Assembly: GCF_020171805.1 (NCBI RefSeq)
Contig: NZ_JAIVAF010000001.1
Coordinates: forward strand, 1,302,001-1,366,000
Source of the DNA: Guptibacillus algicola
GTDB taxonomy: Bacteria; Bacillota; Bacilli; Bacillales; Guptibacillaceae
Reading direction: 5' to 3'
Length of the DNA: 64,000 nucleotides
Part shown: one piece after another, positions 1-8,548 of the stretch
How positions within the stretch are numbered: the first letter of the stretch is position 1
How the letters are laid out: each line of letters begins with the position of its first letter
Position numbers and translations under genes: made by a program
The notes under the pieces: generated by a model
The model's input: only the letters and a program-made list of their open reading frames with translations
Databases searched by the model: none
Told to the model about the DNA's origin: nothing

Positions 1-859
1 GCACAAGAAACAACGCGAATACAGGATAAACAAGAACGGTTTTCTTTATTGTTCTCGCGTTTGAAGCATACGATTTTGAGAATAAATGAGGCCACATAAG
101 AAAACCGATAACAGACACGAGAATGGTAGATGTGTAAGCAGTGGAAGACATGAAAGAGCCTTCGCTTCCTATTTCAAGAAAACCTGGTTTTGCTGCAATT
201 AAATCCGTAAACATACCAGAAACGCTGCTATGAAGCTGGTTTACGATCGCTAGCCCGACTACCCAGGAGATGATGATCATGAGTAACCCTTGAAAAACAT
301 CAGACCACGCCGCTGCTCTGAGCCCACCTGTAGCTACATAAACGACAACGATACCATAAGACACAAGAGCTCCTAACCAGAAGGGGATTCTTCCTTCTGT
401 CATGATATTGAATATGTATGCCATTCCTTTCATTTGTGTTGCTAAGTACTGAATGGATGCAAATAGGGCAATTAACCCGATCAAGATAGGTAAAGCACGG
501 CTGTTATATCTCTTTTTCAAAAAGCCCGATACAGTGTAGATATTATACGCCCGACCGATCTTTCCTATTTTCGGACCGATGATATACCACGGAAGGATAG
601 CAAACGCCGTATAGGTGATGATGTAAAGTGCCGGCGCCCCTTTTGAATAGGCCCATCCAGGCGCACCTAGAAAGGAGAAGGCACTAAACACCGCGCCACC
701 CATCAAGAACCACATGACAAACAATCCTAATTTACCGCCTGCTACCGCAAATTCGTCGAGAGATCCTTTATCTTGATTTCGTCCAGCCAGCACCCCGATG
801 AAGAGAGCGACGACAAGGTATCCAATCATAATGATCATTGCAATTTTCCAGTCTGCCAT
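1..859 (-). CDS. Sodium:solute symporter (SSS family), C-terminal part cut off by window edge
   Basis: The minus-strand frame opens with ATG at 859 and runs off the left edge without a stop. The visible N-terminal ~286 residues are strongly hydrophobic, with the SSS-type pattern: a first helix (AMIIMIGYLVVALFIGV), GGKLG...FLMGGAVFSAFSFLGAPGWAYSKGAPA and a following long run of membrane helices. The family couples Na+ entry to uptake of an organic solute such as an amino acid, vitamin or carboxylate. It is the last visible gene of a tightly packed minus-strand operon: a DUF3311 protein ends 3 nt before this start, preceded by an amidohydrolase and an M20 amidase. The pairing of a DUF3311 protein with an SSS transporter is common in Bacillaceae. 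The substrate is not determinable from sequence; the enzymes upstream suggest an amide or N-carbamoyl compound. It is a partial gene. Confidence 0.85.
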   Translation of the reverse strand, partial: MADWKIAMIIMIGYLVVALFIGVLAGRNQDKGSLDEFAVAGGKLGLFVMWFLMGGAVFSAFSFLGAPGWAYSKGAPALYIITYTAFAILPWYIIGPKIGKIGRAYNIYTVSGFLKKRYNSRALPILIGLIALFASIQYLATQMKGMAYIFNIMTEGRIPFWLGALVSYGIVVVYVATGGLRAAAWSDVFQGLLMIIISWVVGLAIVNQLHSSVSGMFTDLIAAKPGFLEIGSEGSFMSSTAYTSTILVSVIGFLMWPHLFSKSYASNARTIKKTVLVYPVFALFLV

Positions 860-862
860 GAT

Positions 863-1084
863 TTAGCTCACCTCCTCTTCATCTTTATCTGGGTCCAGTC
901 GATACAACACGAGAACGATCAGAAATGTAATCACAATCCAAAAGAGTACCCAAAACATAGAAAAGGGAAGACCCAGTACGAGAGGGGTACTTCGATTTCC
1001 CAAGGTGAACAGGGGAAATACGAGTAATAGTAATGGGATCGCTAACGATAAACAGTAAACCTTAGTGAACGTTTTCTTGGTCAT
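863..1084 (-). CDS. Small DUF3311-type membrane protein, symporter partner
   Basis: A 73-residue protein with two predicted membrane helices (about residues 10-30 and 37-61) followed by a short acidic tail (DPDKDEEEVS). The length, two-helix layout and position immediately before an SSS symporter match DUF3311 proteins, which resemble the small accessory subunits of Na+/solute symporters. The start ATG overlaps the stop of the upstream amidohydrolase gene by 4 nt (ATGA), and the stop lies 3 nt before the symporter start, so translation is probably coupled. The biochemical role is unproven in the family; an accessory or assembly role is inferred. Confidence 0.75.
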   Translation of the reverse strand: MTKKTFTKVYCLSLAIPLLLLVFPLFTLGNRSTPLVLGLPFSMFWVLFWIVITFLIVLVLYRLDPDKDEEEVS

Positions 1085-2685
1085 CTCACACCCTCCTTTT
1101 CATTTGTAAAGACAACCTTTCCATCTATAACCGTCATATCAACTCTCAATTCCTTCAACCGCTCTTGATGACAGTGTAGAACTGATTCGTTTACAACTAC
1201 TAGATCAGCTAGTTTCCCTTCCTCAATGCTCCCTTTTATATCTTCTTCAAAACTCGCATAAGCTCCTGATTGAGTATACGCTCGTATCGCCTCTTCAACG
1301 GAAATGCGTTGACGTTCCCCAACTAAATTTCCATTCTTGCTTCGTCTATTCACAGCTGCATGAATTCCAACGAATGGATTAACGTCTGTGATTGGACTAT
1401 CAGAACCGAAGGCAAACGGAATATCTTGATCACCAAAATCTTTCAGAGGAAACATCACATCTGTTCGTTCACCATAATCACGTACATATCCATCACCGAA
1501 CTCATGTAAAAACGCAGGGTTAGGAATGGGTACGATGCGAGATTCTTTTATCCTTTTTGTTAGATCGGCCGGGGTAATCGCTGCATGTTCGATTCGATGG
1601 CGATGGTCTTCTCGATATGAGACGTCGAGTGCCACTTCGATCGTTTTACTCATCATCTCGACTGCTTCGTCTCCTATCGCATGAGCCGTGATTTGCCATC
1701 CTTGTTCGTGTGCTCCTAGCAGAGACTGATTGAGCTCTTCTTGATCTAAATATAAAATGCCCGAGTCTTCCGGCTTACTCGTATAAGGTTCTCTTGTCTT
1801 TGCAGTCGGTCCGCTGCTGCTTCCATCGATGAATACTTTCGCAGGACCGATTTTAAACCTGTCATCTCCTAAGCCCGTCAGCAGACCACTTCCTATCCCT
1901 TTTTGGACCATAGAAGCAGACTCATGTAGCGATCCGTATAACGCATACACACGCTGCTTTATTGCACCAGAGTTCACTCCAATTTGAAGAGCACGAATAT
2001 GATCTGTACCATATCCGCCGGCATCATGAACGCTCGTGATGCCATTTTTCAAAAAGGCTTCAGAAGCGATTGCAAGTCCCTCTTGAATCTCCTCCTCTGT
2101 ATACATCGCCTTAAGAAACATACTCATATGAGCTGATTCCAGCAATAGGCCATTTAATTCATTACCTTCACGAACGAACTTCCCTCCAGCAGGGTTAGGA
2201 GTGTCATTCGTAATCCCAGCCATCTCCAAAGCCAGGCTATTCACGCATGAGATATGGCCACACGTTCGTATGACGATGATCGGATGCTCTGTAGACACTT
2301 TATCGAGATCCCACTTAGTAAGATGTCGACCTAATTCGTTCTGGTTATAGCCCCAGCCGCGAACCCACTCTCCTTCTGGCGTTCGATCAGCAGCAGCCTT
2401 TAGTTTTCCTAAAAGGTTCTCAATGCCCGTAACATCTTTGCAGTTTACTCCTAGCTGATTCGTACCATATAGTTCGAGGTGTGCATGAGCATCAATAAAA
2501 CCCGGCAATAAACTTCGACCTTTCAAGTCGATGATTTCTGTCTGGTCATCAGCAACCTTCATCACTTCATCTGTTTTCCCAGTCATCAAAATCCTGTTGT
2601 CCTTCACTGCCGCCGCTTCGTGTATTGAAAATTCTGAATCCAAAACGCATACTTCGCCGTTAACAAAGACCAAATCAGCTTTCAT
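1081..2685 (-). CDS. Amidohydrolase family protein, YtcJ-like
   Basis: A metal-dependent amidohydrolase of the YtcJ/N-substituted formamide deformylase-like group. The N-terminal composite-domain beta strands (KADLVFVNGEVCVLD) are followed by DAHAHLE, the first metal-binding HxH motif. Further on are the family landmarks TAHAIGDEAV, RIEHAA and GSDSPI. The length (534 residues) is normal. I place the start at ATG 2685, which has AAAGGATG 6-8 nt upstream; an in-frame start at 2706 would lie inside the preceding gene. The gene follows the M20 amidase by 4 nt and overlaps the DUF3311 gene by 4 nt, so it belongs to the same operon. Substrate unknown; it probably hydrolyses a C-N bond in a compound imported by the downstream symporter. 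Confidence 0.85.
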   Translation of the reverse strand: MKADLVFVNGEVCVLDSEFSIHEAAAVKDNRILMTGKTDEVMKVADDQTEIIDLKGRSLLPGFIDAHAHLELYGTNQLGVNCKDVTGIENLLGKLKAAADRTPEGEWVRGWGYNQNELGRHLTKWDLDKVSTEHPIIVIRTCGHISCVNSLALEMAGITNDTPNPAGGKFVREGNELNGLLLESAHMSMFLKAMYTEEEIQEGLAIASEAFLKNGITSVHDAGGYGTDHIRALQIGVNSGAIKQRVYALYGSLHESASMVQKGIGSGLLTGLGDDRFKIGPAKVFIDGSSSGPTAKTREPYTSKPEDSGILYLDQEELNQSLLGAHEQGWQITAHAIGDEAVEMMSKTIEVALDVSYREDHRHRIEHAAITPADLTKRIKESRIVPIPNPAFLHEFGDGYVRDYGERTDVMFPLKDFGDQDIPFAFGSDSPITDVNPFVGIHAAVNRRSKNGNLVGERQRISVEEAIRAYTQSGAYASFEEDIKGSIEEGKLADLVVVNESVLHCHQERLKELRVDMTVIDGKVVFTNEKEGVR

Positions 2686-2689
2686 AAAC

Positions 2690-3928
2690 TCATCCTTTCT
2701 GAGCAATTCTCACTGCTGTCTTATAAAGTAAATTGACTCCTTTCTCAATATCATCCATCTCAGCAAACTCAAGCGGATTATGACTGATGCCCTTCTCGCA
2801 GCGAACAAAAATCATGCCATAGTCACTGATATAAGACATGAAGAGCGCATCATGAAAGGGGCCACTCATGAGAACTGGAGAATGAAGTCCAAGATTCTCA
2901 TCTTCTTCTGCCATAATCTCTTTAATCCAGTCTGCACAATACCTTGGATCACTCTTTGTATCTTCTCTGATGCTATACGTAAGTTCATACGAATTGGACG
3001 TTTCTTCGATAATCGTATAAAGCTCTTGCTCAAGTTTCGTTCTGTGGTCAAGGTCAATGTCACGTAAATCGATCGTAAACTCTACCTTTTCTGGAATGAT
3101 GTTTCTTGAATTAGGAAAAACCTGGACACTACCTACCGTTCCAACCGTTGTATTCTTCCCTTTTTCTTTTACCATACGGTCAAATTTCGAAATGATTTCA
3201 CTCGCGCCAACCATCGCATCTTTTCGTAAGTTCATCGGAACAGATCCAGCATGACCTGCGAATCCTTCAAGCGTAACCGTTAGCCAGATCGGACCAGAGA
3301 TACCAGAAACAATTCCAACAGGCTTATTCTTTGATTCGAGTACAGGTCCCTGCTCGATATGAAGCTCTATAAATGCTTCGATGTCCCCCTCCTTATATAC
3401 GGGGCTTTCACTAAGATCCGTTTCGACACCAAACTCTTTTAGCGCTTCTTTTCTCGACACACCATTTTTGTCCTGACGCTCGATTTCGCCTTCTTCAAGC
3501 ATGCCAACGAGCGCTCGAACACCGAATACGCCTTTATTAAAACGCGAACCTTCTTCATCTGAGAAACAGATCACTTCGATCGTTCGTTTTGGTTTGATTC
3601 CATTATCTTTCATCGTATGGATCACTTCGATCGCGCCGAGTGCCCCCGCCGTACCATCAAACCTGCCGCCGTACGGTTGAGAGTCGATATGGGATCCTAG
3701 AATCAAGATAGGTTTTGCTTTATCTTCTCCATCAATTCGACCTATTAAGTTGCCAAATCCATCGATTTCAGCTGATAATCCTGCCTCTTCCATCCACCCT
3801 TTTACGACATCAACAGCCTGCCGATCTTCTTTAGAGTGCGCAAGACGACATACACCTGTTTCACCGATTTTCCCAATCTCTGCAAGCTCTTCTAAATGAC
3901 TTAGTAAACGCGAACGGTTTATTGACAT
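2690..3928 (-). CDS. M20-family Zn-dependent amidase (N-carbamoyl-amino acid hydrolase / allantoate amidohydrolase type)
   Basis: A 412-residue hydrolase of the AllC/HyuC/AmaB group. Motifs seen: GSHIDSQPYGGRFDGTAGA (metal ligands H and D), CFSDEEGSRF (catalytic Glu pair), ELHIEQGPVLE and a C-terminal SGPFHDA. The family removes a carbamoyl or ureido group from N-carbamoyl-L-amino acids, ureidopropionate or allantoate, using two divalent metals. Fine specificity cannot be read from sequence. It is the first gene of a four-gene minus-strand operon with an amidohydrolase, a DUF3311 protein and an SSS transporter, which suggests uptake and breakdown of an amide or ureide nitrogen source. No purine-pathway genes are beside it, so allantoate is only one candidate. 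Confidence 0.85.
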   Translation of the reverse strand: MSINRSRLLSHLEELAEIGKIGETGVCRLAHSKEDRQAVDVVKGWMEEAGLSAEIDGFGNLIGRIDGEDKAKPILILGSHIDSQPYGGRFDGTAGALGAIEVIHTMKDNGIKPKRTIEVICFSDEEGSRFNKGVFGVRALVGMLEEGEIERQDKNGVSRKEALKEFGVETDLSESPVYKEGDIEAFIELHIEQGPVLESKNKPVGIVSGISGPIWLTVTLEGFAGHAGSVPMNLRKDAMVGASEIISKFDRMVKEKGKNTTVGTVGSVQVFPNSRNIIPEKVEFTIDLRDIDLDHRTKLEQELYTIIEETSNSYELTYSIREDTKSDPRYCADWIKEIMAEEDENLGLHSPVLMSGPFHDALFMSYISDYGMIFVRCEKGISHNPLEFAEMDDIEKGVNLLYKTAVRIAQKG

Positions 3929-4045
3929 AATCTCACCCTTTTCATTTGTTTTAGTCCACTATAGCAAAACAGAAATAGTCTGACATTTTACACTTCGCTC
4001 AATTTTCAAGATTCCCTTTTGATATTTCGTCTATTTCATTTCATA

Positions 4046-4086
4046 TTCGACAATTTATGAGAGAATCCGGGTGGTACCAGGCACCC
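4046..4086 (+). repeat. Dispersed REP-like repeat, copy 1
   Basis: TTCGACA at 4046-4052, then after 14 nt CCGGGTGGTACCAGGCACC. It contains the palindromic core GGTACC and the GGCACC end shared with copies near 10.1, 21.8, 23.6, 26.6 and 30.1 kb. It lies between the nitrilase-family gene and the small toxin terminator. Confidence 0.7.
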
Positions 4087-4153
4087 AATAACCCTTGCCA
4101 TACCGAGCTGCATTGCATATAATAAGAGTAGAAATCATACAGTAAAAAAAAGA

Positions 4154-4177
4154 ACGCTGGTGCGTTAACACCAGCGT
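4154..4177 (-). terminator. Intrinsic terminator of the small toxin gene
   Basis: The perfect 9-bp stem ACGCTGGTG/CACCAGCGT with a 6-nt loop is followed on the minus strand by an uninterrupted T run (positions 4150-4143). It lies about 90 nt beyond the stop of the toxin ORF at 4266, which fits a toxin mRNA with a structured 3' end. Confidence 0.8.
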
Positions 4178-4265
4178 CCATACAGCTGCTCCGCAAGAAG
4201 AGCGGCGGCTCAAAAGGCAAATGAATGAAGTAACTCACCTTAAACCTTGGCCGGGGCAGGGTGGG

Positions 4266-4358
4266 TTACTTCTTTTTATTATTACTTGAAACCGTAATAA
4301 TCGTGACCACAAGAGAAGCAAAACTGATCATCAATACCAATGCCTCATATGTGCTCAT
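4266..4358 (-). CDS. Putative holin-like type I toxin (TxpA/BsrG-like small membrane peptide)
   Basis: A 30-residue peptide starting MSTYEALVLMISF, with one membrane helix (about residues 6-25) and a polar/basic tail ending NNKKK. The MxTYEALxLMIxFxxLxxxI pattern is that of the Firmicutes putative holin-like toxins, whose members include B. subtilis type I toxins repressed by an antisense RNA. ATG codons occur at 4361 and 4358; the SD AAGGGGG lies upstream. The mRNA has a strong hairpin terminator at 4154-4177. In this family an antitoxin RNA usually runs antisense to the toxin 3' region; here it would be on the plus strand between about 4150 and 4300, but I cannot identify its promoter confidently. 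Too short for usual gene calling. Confidence 0.7.
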   Translation of the reverse strand: MSTYEALVLMISFASLVVTIITVSSNNKKK

Positions 4359-4535
4359 CATTATAGGCAGTACCCCCTTTCGTTCATGGGGTACCACCGC
4401 CCACCCTGCTTTACAGCTGATACGTTTATTTTACCACAGCCGAATGGGTGAATAGGATGGGTCATTAGTCATTGTGACTTCAGGACCGATTTAATGATTG
4501 TTATAAAAGCTTACACATTCTACATAACTACACCC

Positions 4536-5330
4536 TTATTTATGTTTATAAAGATGAGGGACCCTGCTATCAAAAATAGGGACATCCTTTCGAACCTGCT
4601 TCACCTTTTCAAGATCTAATGAAACGGAAAGCGACTTTTCTTCTTCTACTTCACCTTCTGCGAGTACATCTCCCCATGGATCAATTGCCATAGACGTTCC
4701 TGCAAATTCAACGCCATCATAGCTCCCGACACGGTTACAAGAGACAACATACATCTGGTTCTCAATCGCTCTTGCAAGCTGTAACGTACGCCAATGAGAA
4801 CGCCTAGCAAGCGGCCACTCAGCTACGATATGAAGAACCTGAGCACCTTCTAGCGCTAGAGAACGAATAATTTCAGGGAAACGAAGATCATAACAGATGA
4901 TCACTCCCATCTTGATACCATCGAGTTCAAAGATTTCTGGAGCTTTTGTCCCACCTGAAAGATAAGCTGGCTCATTCAACATCGGAACTAAGTGGACTTT
5001 ATCGTACTGGTAGATCACTTCACCTTTTCGGTTCACGACCAATGATGAGTTATAAAATTCTCCATCGATTTTGTTAGCGACGGAGCCTCCAATAATGTTA
5101 ATATCGTGCTTTACCGCAAGATCACTTAGGAACCCTTTCGTCGGTTCAGCATTTTCATCAGCATAAAGGTTAAGGTCTGCGAGAGTATAAGCGGTCGTCC
5201 ACATTTCAGGAAGAACGATCGTATCAGGATTTGCGTTTGCAACCTCTTCTTCTACCCACTCTTTTACCTTCTGGCGATTCTTCTCTGGGTCACCTGGATA
5301 AATGTCCATTTGATAAATTGAAAACTTCAT
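4536..5330 (-). CDS. Carbon-nitrogen hydrolase (nitrilase superfamily, omega-amidase-like)
   Basis: A 264-residue nitrilase-superfamily amidase. The Glu-Lys-Cys triad is visible as E42 (VLPEMW), K111 (YDKVHL) and C146 (IICYDLRFPE). The length and the RFPE context after the nucleophile match YafV/MtnU/omega-amidase-type enzymes, which deaminate alpha-keto acid amides such as alpha-ketoglutaramate. The start is supported by AGGAGG 7 nt upstream of ATG 5330. It is a single gene, separated from panF by a repeat-bearing spacer. The assignment to omega-amidase rather than another small amidase is an inference from length and motif context. Confidence 0.85.
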   Translation of the reverse strand: MKFSIYQMDIYPGDPEKNRQKVKEWVEEEVANANPDTIVLPEMWTTAYTLADLNLYADENAEPTKGFLSDLAVKHDINIIGGSVANKIDGEFYNSSLVVNRKGEVIYQYDKVHLVPMLNEPAYLSGGTKAPEIFELDGIKMGVIICYDLRFPEIIRSLALEGAQVLHIVAEWPLARRSHWRTLQLARAIENQMYVVSCNRVGSYDGVEFAGTSMAIDPWGDVLAEGEVEEEKSLSVSLDLEKVKQVRKDVPIFDSRVPHLYKHK

Positions 5331-5457
5331 TGCTCACCCTCCTGTTGAAATAGTTCTGGAGTTACGTTTTTTCGTCCTCTGCTTGTCACTCTCCCCACAT
5401 CATACATCTTAATTTTCAGAAACATCAAATTGTTTGTACCTTTAAGGGCTAAAAAAA

Positions 5458-5495
5458 TCGACAAGTGCCTGGCACCTGTCGAATGCATCTGTCGA
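5458..5495 (+). repeat. Dispersed REP-like repeat, copy 2 (fully palindromic)
   Basis: The TCGACAAGTGCCTGGCAC-CTGTCGAA palindrome spans 5458-5483, followed by a second TGTCGA at 5490-5495. Both arms carry the family half-site TCGACA around a GTGCC-TGGCAC core, making this the most symmetrical copy. It is in the spacer immediately downstream of the panF stop. Confidence 0.7.
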
Positions 5496-5502
5496 TTTTC
5501 TT

Positions 5503-6969
5503 TTAAGCTTTCCACAAATTCTCTTGCACGAAAGCCTGCGTTTCTTCATGTCGTTTCACTGTCAATAAGCTCACCAGAACATAGGAAACGAGTGATATCA
5601 GAACGGGCATCACAACCGTGTGCATACCGAACGCGTTAGGCTGAAACGTGTTGAACAAAATATAGCTCCCAACTCCCGTTACAATCGAAGCCATTGCCCC
5701 GCTCGCATTGCCTTTCTTCCAGTAAAGACCCATTACGACAGGCCAGATGAAAGATGCTTCTAATCCCCCAAAAGAAAACAGATTCAACCATATCAAAAGA
5801 TCAGGAGGATTAACAGCCATTAAGAATACAATAATACCGAGTACTGCAGTAACCCCGATACTAAACCGCTTAATGGACTGATCACTTGCATCAGGCTTCA
5901 CATAATTCAAGTAAACATCCTTTACAACTGCAGAACTCACCAACAAGAGAAGTGAATCTACCGTGGACATAATTGCTGCCATTGGTGCAGCTAGAACGAT
6001 CCCTGCTACCCAAGCTGGCAAAACCTCCATAGCAATTCTCGGCATGACCGTATCGCCAACTTCGATACCAGGTAAGACAGCACGTGCAAAAACTCCAGTT
6101 AAATGCATACCAACCATAATAAAACCTACGACAACAGTGCCGATGATCAAAGCGCGGTGCATCCCTCTTGAGCTTTTATAAGACATAGCACGAACAGCAA
6201 CTTGTGGCAGACCAACGACCCCAACACCTACTAACAGCCAGAACGATGACACGTATAAAGGTGTAAGGGATCGATCAGGCCCATAAGGAGAAATCAAATT
6301 TGGATTCTCTGCAGAAAGATCTGACATGATGTTTTCGATACCACCACCTGCAATAACCGTCCCGACTAAGATAACGAGGGTCCCGAAGAACATGATCACA
6401 CCTTGAATCGTATCCGTAATCGCAACAGCTCGAAATCCACCAATAATGACATACACAAGCACGGAAACAGCAAAAATAAACAGCGCCGCTGTATACGAGA
6501 GCCCTGTTAATGACTCGATCAGACGTGCTCCACCGACCCATTGTGCTGCCATGGCGGAAAACAAGAAGATAATGATGCTAAGTGCAGATAAGATGACAAC
6601 AGCTTTACTTCGATACCTCTCTTTCAAAAAGTCGATTAATGTTACAGCTCGAATCTTCCTTGCCACGATCGCAAATTTTTTCCCTAGAACGGATAGCACA
6701 AAATAACCGGTAGGAAGCTGCGTCATCGCGAGCAACACCCAACCGAGTCCCATTTCGTACGCTACGCCTGGACCACCAATAAAACTACTCGCGCTCCCAT
6801 ACGTTGCTACCATCGTCATCGCAAGAATAAATCCACCTAGTTCACGACTGCCAAGAAAGTACTCGTGAAGAAAACTGGACGATGCCGATAAATGCCTAGA
6901 CGCATAGAAGCCAACGACGAAAATACTACAAAGAAAGATAAAGAGTGGAATCACAACTTCCCAGTTCAA
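5503..6969 (-). CDS. panF: Sodium/pantothenate-type symporter PanF
   Basis: A 488-residue SSS-family carrier with about 13 membrane helices. The N-terminal GSRELGGFILAMTMVATYGSASSFIGGPG block and the central QWVGGARLIESLTGLSY and IIGGFRAVAITDTIQG are typical of sodium/pantothenate symporters. It would import pantothenate, the coenzyme A precursor, with Na+. The start ATG overlaps the stop of the upstream 94-residue YhdT-like gene by 4 nt, the same pairing seen next to panF in other bacteria. Substrate assignment rests on this pairing and sequence resemblance; related carboxylate or amino acid substrates are not excluded. Confidence 0.8.
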   Translation of the reverse strand: MNWEVVIPLFIFLCSIFVVGFYASRHLSASSSFLHEYFLGSRELGGFILAMTMVATYGSASSFIGGPGVAYEMGLGWVLLAMTQLPTGYFVLSVLGKKFAIVARKIRAVTLIDFLKERYRSKAVVILSALSIIIFLFSAMAAQWVGGARLIESLTGLSYTAALFIFAVSVLVYVIIGGFRAVAITDTIQGVIMFFGTLVILVGTVIAGGGIENIMSDLSAENPNLISPYGPDRSLTPLYVSSFWLLVGVGVVGLPQVAVRAMSYKSSRGMHRALIIGTVVVGFIMVGMHLTGVFARAVLPGIEVGDTVMPRIAMEVLPAWVAGIVLAAPMAAIMSTVDSLLLLVSSAVVKDVYLNYVKPDASDQSIKRFSIGVTAVLGIIVFLMAVNPPDLLIWLNLFSFGGLEASFIWPVVMGLYWKKGNASGAMASIVTGVGSYILFNTFQPNAFGMHTVVMPVLISLVSYVLVSLLTVKRHEETQAFVQENLWKA

Positions 6970-7250
6970 TTGTCTTCCTCCTCATCTAACGGCACTTCTT
7001 TATATAGAAACTTTACAGATACGATTACTAGAACAAGCATCACAAGAGTGACAACGATACAGCTATAGAAAAACCAAGCCGGCAATCCCCATATGTAATT
7101 GTACTCCGCTACAGGCTTTGACCCGAAACCATAAGCGGTTCCATACCATAACAGAAAATTTATAACTACAAGCCCAATACCGATAAGGGCTTCACGATTT
7201 GCGATTTGAAAACGCGGATCCTCGCCATTTTCTCGCTTTTCTTTATTCAT
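6966..7250 (-). CDS. YhdT-family small membrane protein (DUF997), PanF partner
   Basis: A 94-residue protein with two hydrophobic helices (about residues 21-42 and 58-82) and charged ends. YhdT/DUF997 proteins sit directly upstream of panF in many genomes, as here with a 4-nt overlap. The start at 7250 has GGGGGG 6 nt upstream. It is probably an accessory subunit of the symporter, analogous to small SSS partner proteins; no activity is known. Confidence 0.8.
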   Translation of the reverse strand: MNKEKRENGEDPRFQIANREALIGIGLVVINFLLWYGTAYGFGSKPVAEYNYIWGLPAWFFYSCIVVTLVMLVLVIVSVKFLYKEVPLDEEEDN

Positions 7251-7416
7251 TCTTTACCCCCCTAAAACCTCTCAAGCACATGACTCTTCATCCATCAATA
7301 TCAAAAAGCATGTCTACAATTTCCTATTCTAAATAATTTAATGGAAGAAAGTCTACAGTCTTGATCATAACCCTCTTACTATCTTTTGCGACAGCAATCA
7401 TTCCTATCAAACATAA

Positions 7417-7453
7417 AAAAAGCTTTTGGCCGTCACTCTCGCCAAAAGCTTTT
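7417..7453 (-). terminator. Terminator downstream of the MgtC-family gene
   Basis: Inverted repeat AAAAGCTTTTGGC...GCCAAAAGCTTTT; on the minus strand it is followed by a run of T. Directly before it (7455-7475, minus direction) is a near-palindrome TTAAACAAACGTTTGATT that recurs elsewhere in the window. Confidence 0.75.
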
Positions 7454-7524
7454 AAGTTAAACAAACGTTTGATTGAAAGGTAGCTATCCTATCTAAGTAT
7501 TAAAACACCTTAATACAAAGCTAC

Positions 7525-8202
7525 TTATCCCTCGACTTCTACGGATGAAGCACCATCTACTTTTCTTAGCAGCTGGTAAATATCTGTCGTGTGATTTTTT
7601 TCAAACGTCATCAGTCTAAGTTCGATCTGTCGGTTATGATCCTTCGTATCGCGAACGCGTACGTGGCGAAGTTCAAAATCATGTTCCTCGATCGCTCGCA
7701 TAAAAGCAGTCACATCCTGGTCCTCGTTCAACGTGATCTTTGCACGCATCTCACGCTGTCTAAGCTGCTTTGGTCCAATCTTCTTAATAATGATTGGTAG
7801 AACATTTACACTGAAAAGAATGATTGCTGCGCCAATAAACGCTTCATAATAAAAGCCGGCACCTGCAGATATACCAAGCCCTGAAGCTCCCCAAATAATT
7901 GCCGCTGTCGTTAATCCTGATATGGCATCATTGTTTCTTCTAAGTATTACGCCAGCACCGATGAAACCGATTCCAGACACAACTTGTGCAGCAAGTCGCA
8001 TCGGATCTGTACGGATATTCGTTGAGAACTCAGCGAATTTAACAGCTGATTCGATGGAAACGATCGTTAACAAACAGCTGCTAACGGCGATAACCATACA
8101 TGTTTTCAGCCCAAGTGGCTTATGCTTTAACTCCCTTTCGATTCCAATCATCAATCCTAATAGTGCTGAAATAGCCAGTTTTGCTAGTACAATCATGCTC
8201 AT
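7525..8202 (-). CDS. MgtC/SapB-family membrane protein
   Basis: About 225 residues. The N-terminal half has MgtC helices with LLGLMIGIERELKHKPLGLKT, VVSGIGFIGAGVILR and GLTTAAIIWGASGLGISAGAG, the hallmark blocks. The C-terminal ~80 residues form an ACT-like soluble domain. MgtC proteins act in Mg2+ homeostasis or modulate F-type ATPase in some bacteria; the role in Bacillaceae is not settled. I chose ATG 8202, which has GGAG 9 nt upstream; an upstream in-frame ATG at 8238 lacks a good SD. It stands alone with its own terminator. Confidence 0.85.
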   Translation of the reverse strand: MSMIVLAKLAISALLGLMIGIERELKHKPLGLKTCMVIAVSSCLLTIVSIESAVKFAEFSTNIRTDPMRLAAQVVSGIGFIGAGVILRRNNDAISGLTTAAIIWGASGLGISAGAGFYYEAFIGAAIILFSVNVLPIIIKKIGPKQLRQREMRAKITLNEDQDVTAFMRAIEEHDFELRHVRVRDTKDHNRQIELRLMTFEKNHTTDIYQLLRKVDGASSVEVEG

Positions 8203-8548
8203 AGGAGTCATCTCCAACTCTTTTTCTTTATCATTCAAAATTCTTTAAGCACATGTGGATTTCCTGCGGTATAGGTAATTTTTATGTGCGTTTTTCGTGA
8301 TTTATGTATGACCTAACACTCAGTTCATTGTGCCCAATTTTATAACAAGCTTAACAACCAGTCTTAAATGAATATTTTTCAAAACGTCTTACATAATAGC
8401 GCTTTCTTCAATTATTTCGTTTATTTTAATTTTGTTTTTACAAATTTACAAAGATTTTAAATAGGTGAACATTTTTGCAAAATCTTCAAATTGACTAATA
8501 ATTTGCTAAAATGGGTGAGTGTTATTTTAACAACTTGGAGGTTACAAC

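Noticed and set aside
4041-4238. 65-residue minus-strand ORF over the toxin terminator
   Set aside because: It includes the terminator hairpin and a dispersed repeat and has no ribosome binding site; the real coding gene is the 30-residue toxin upstream.
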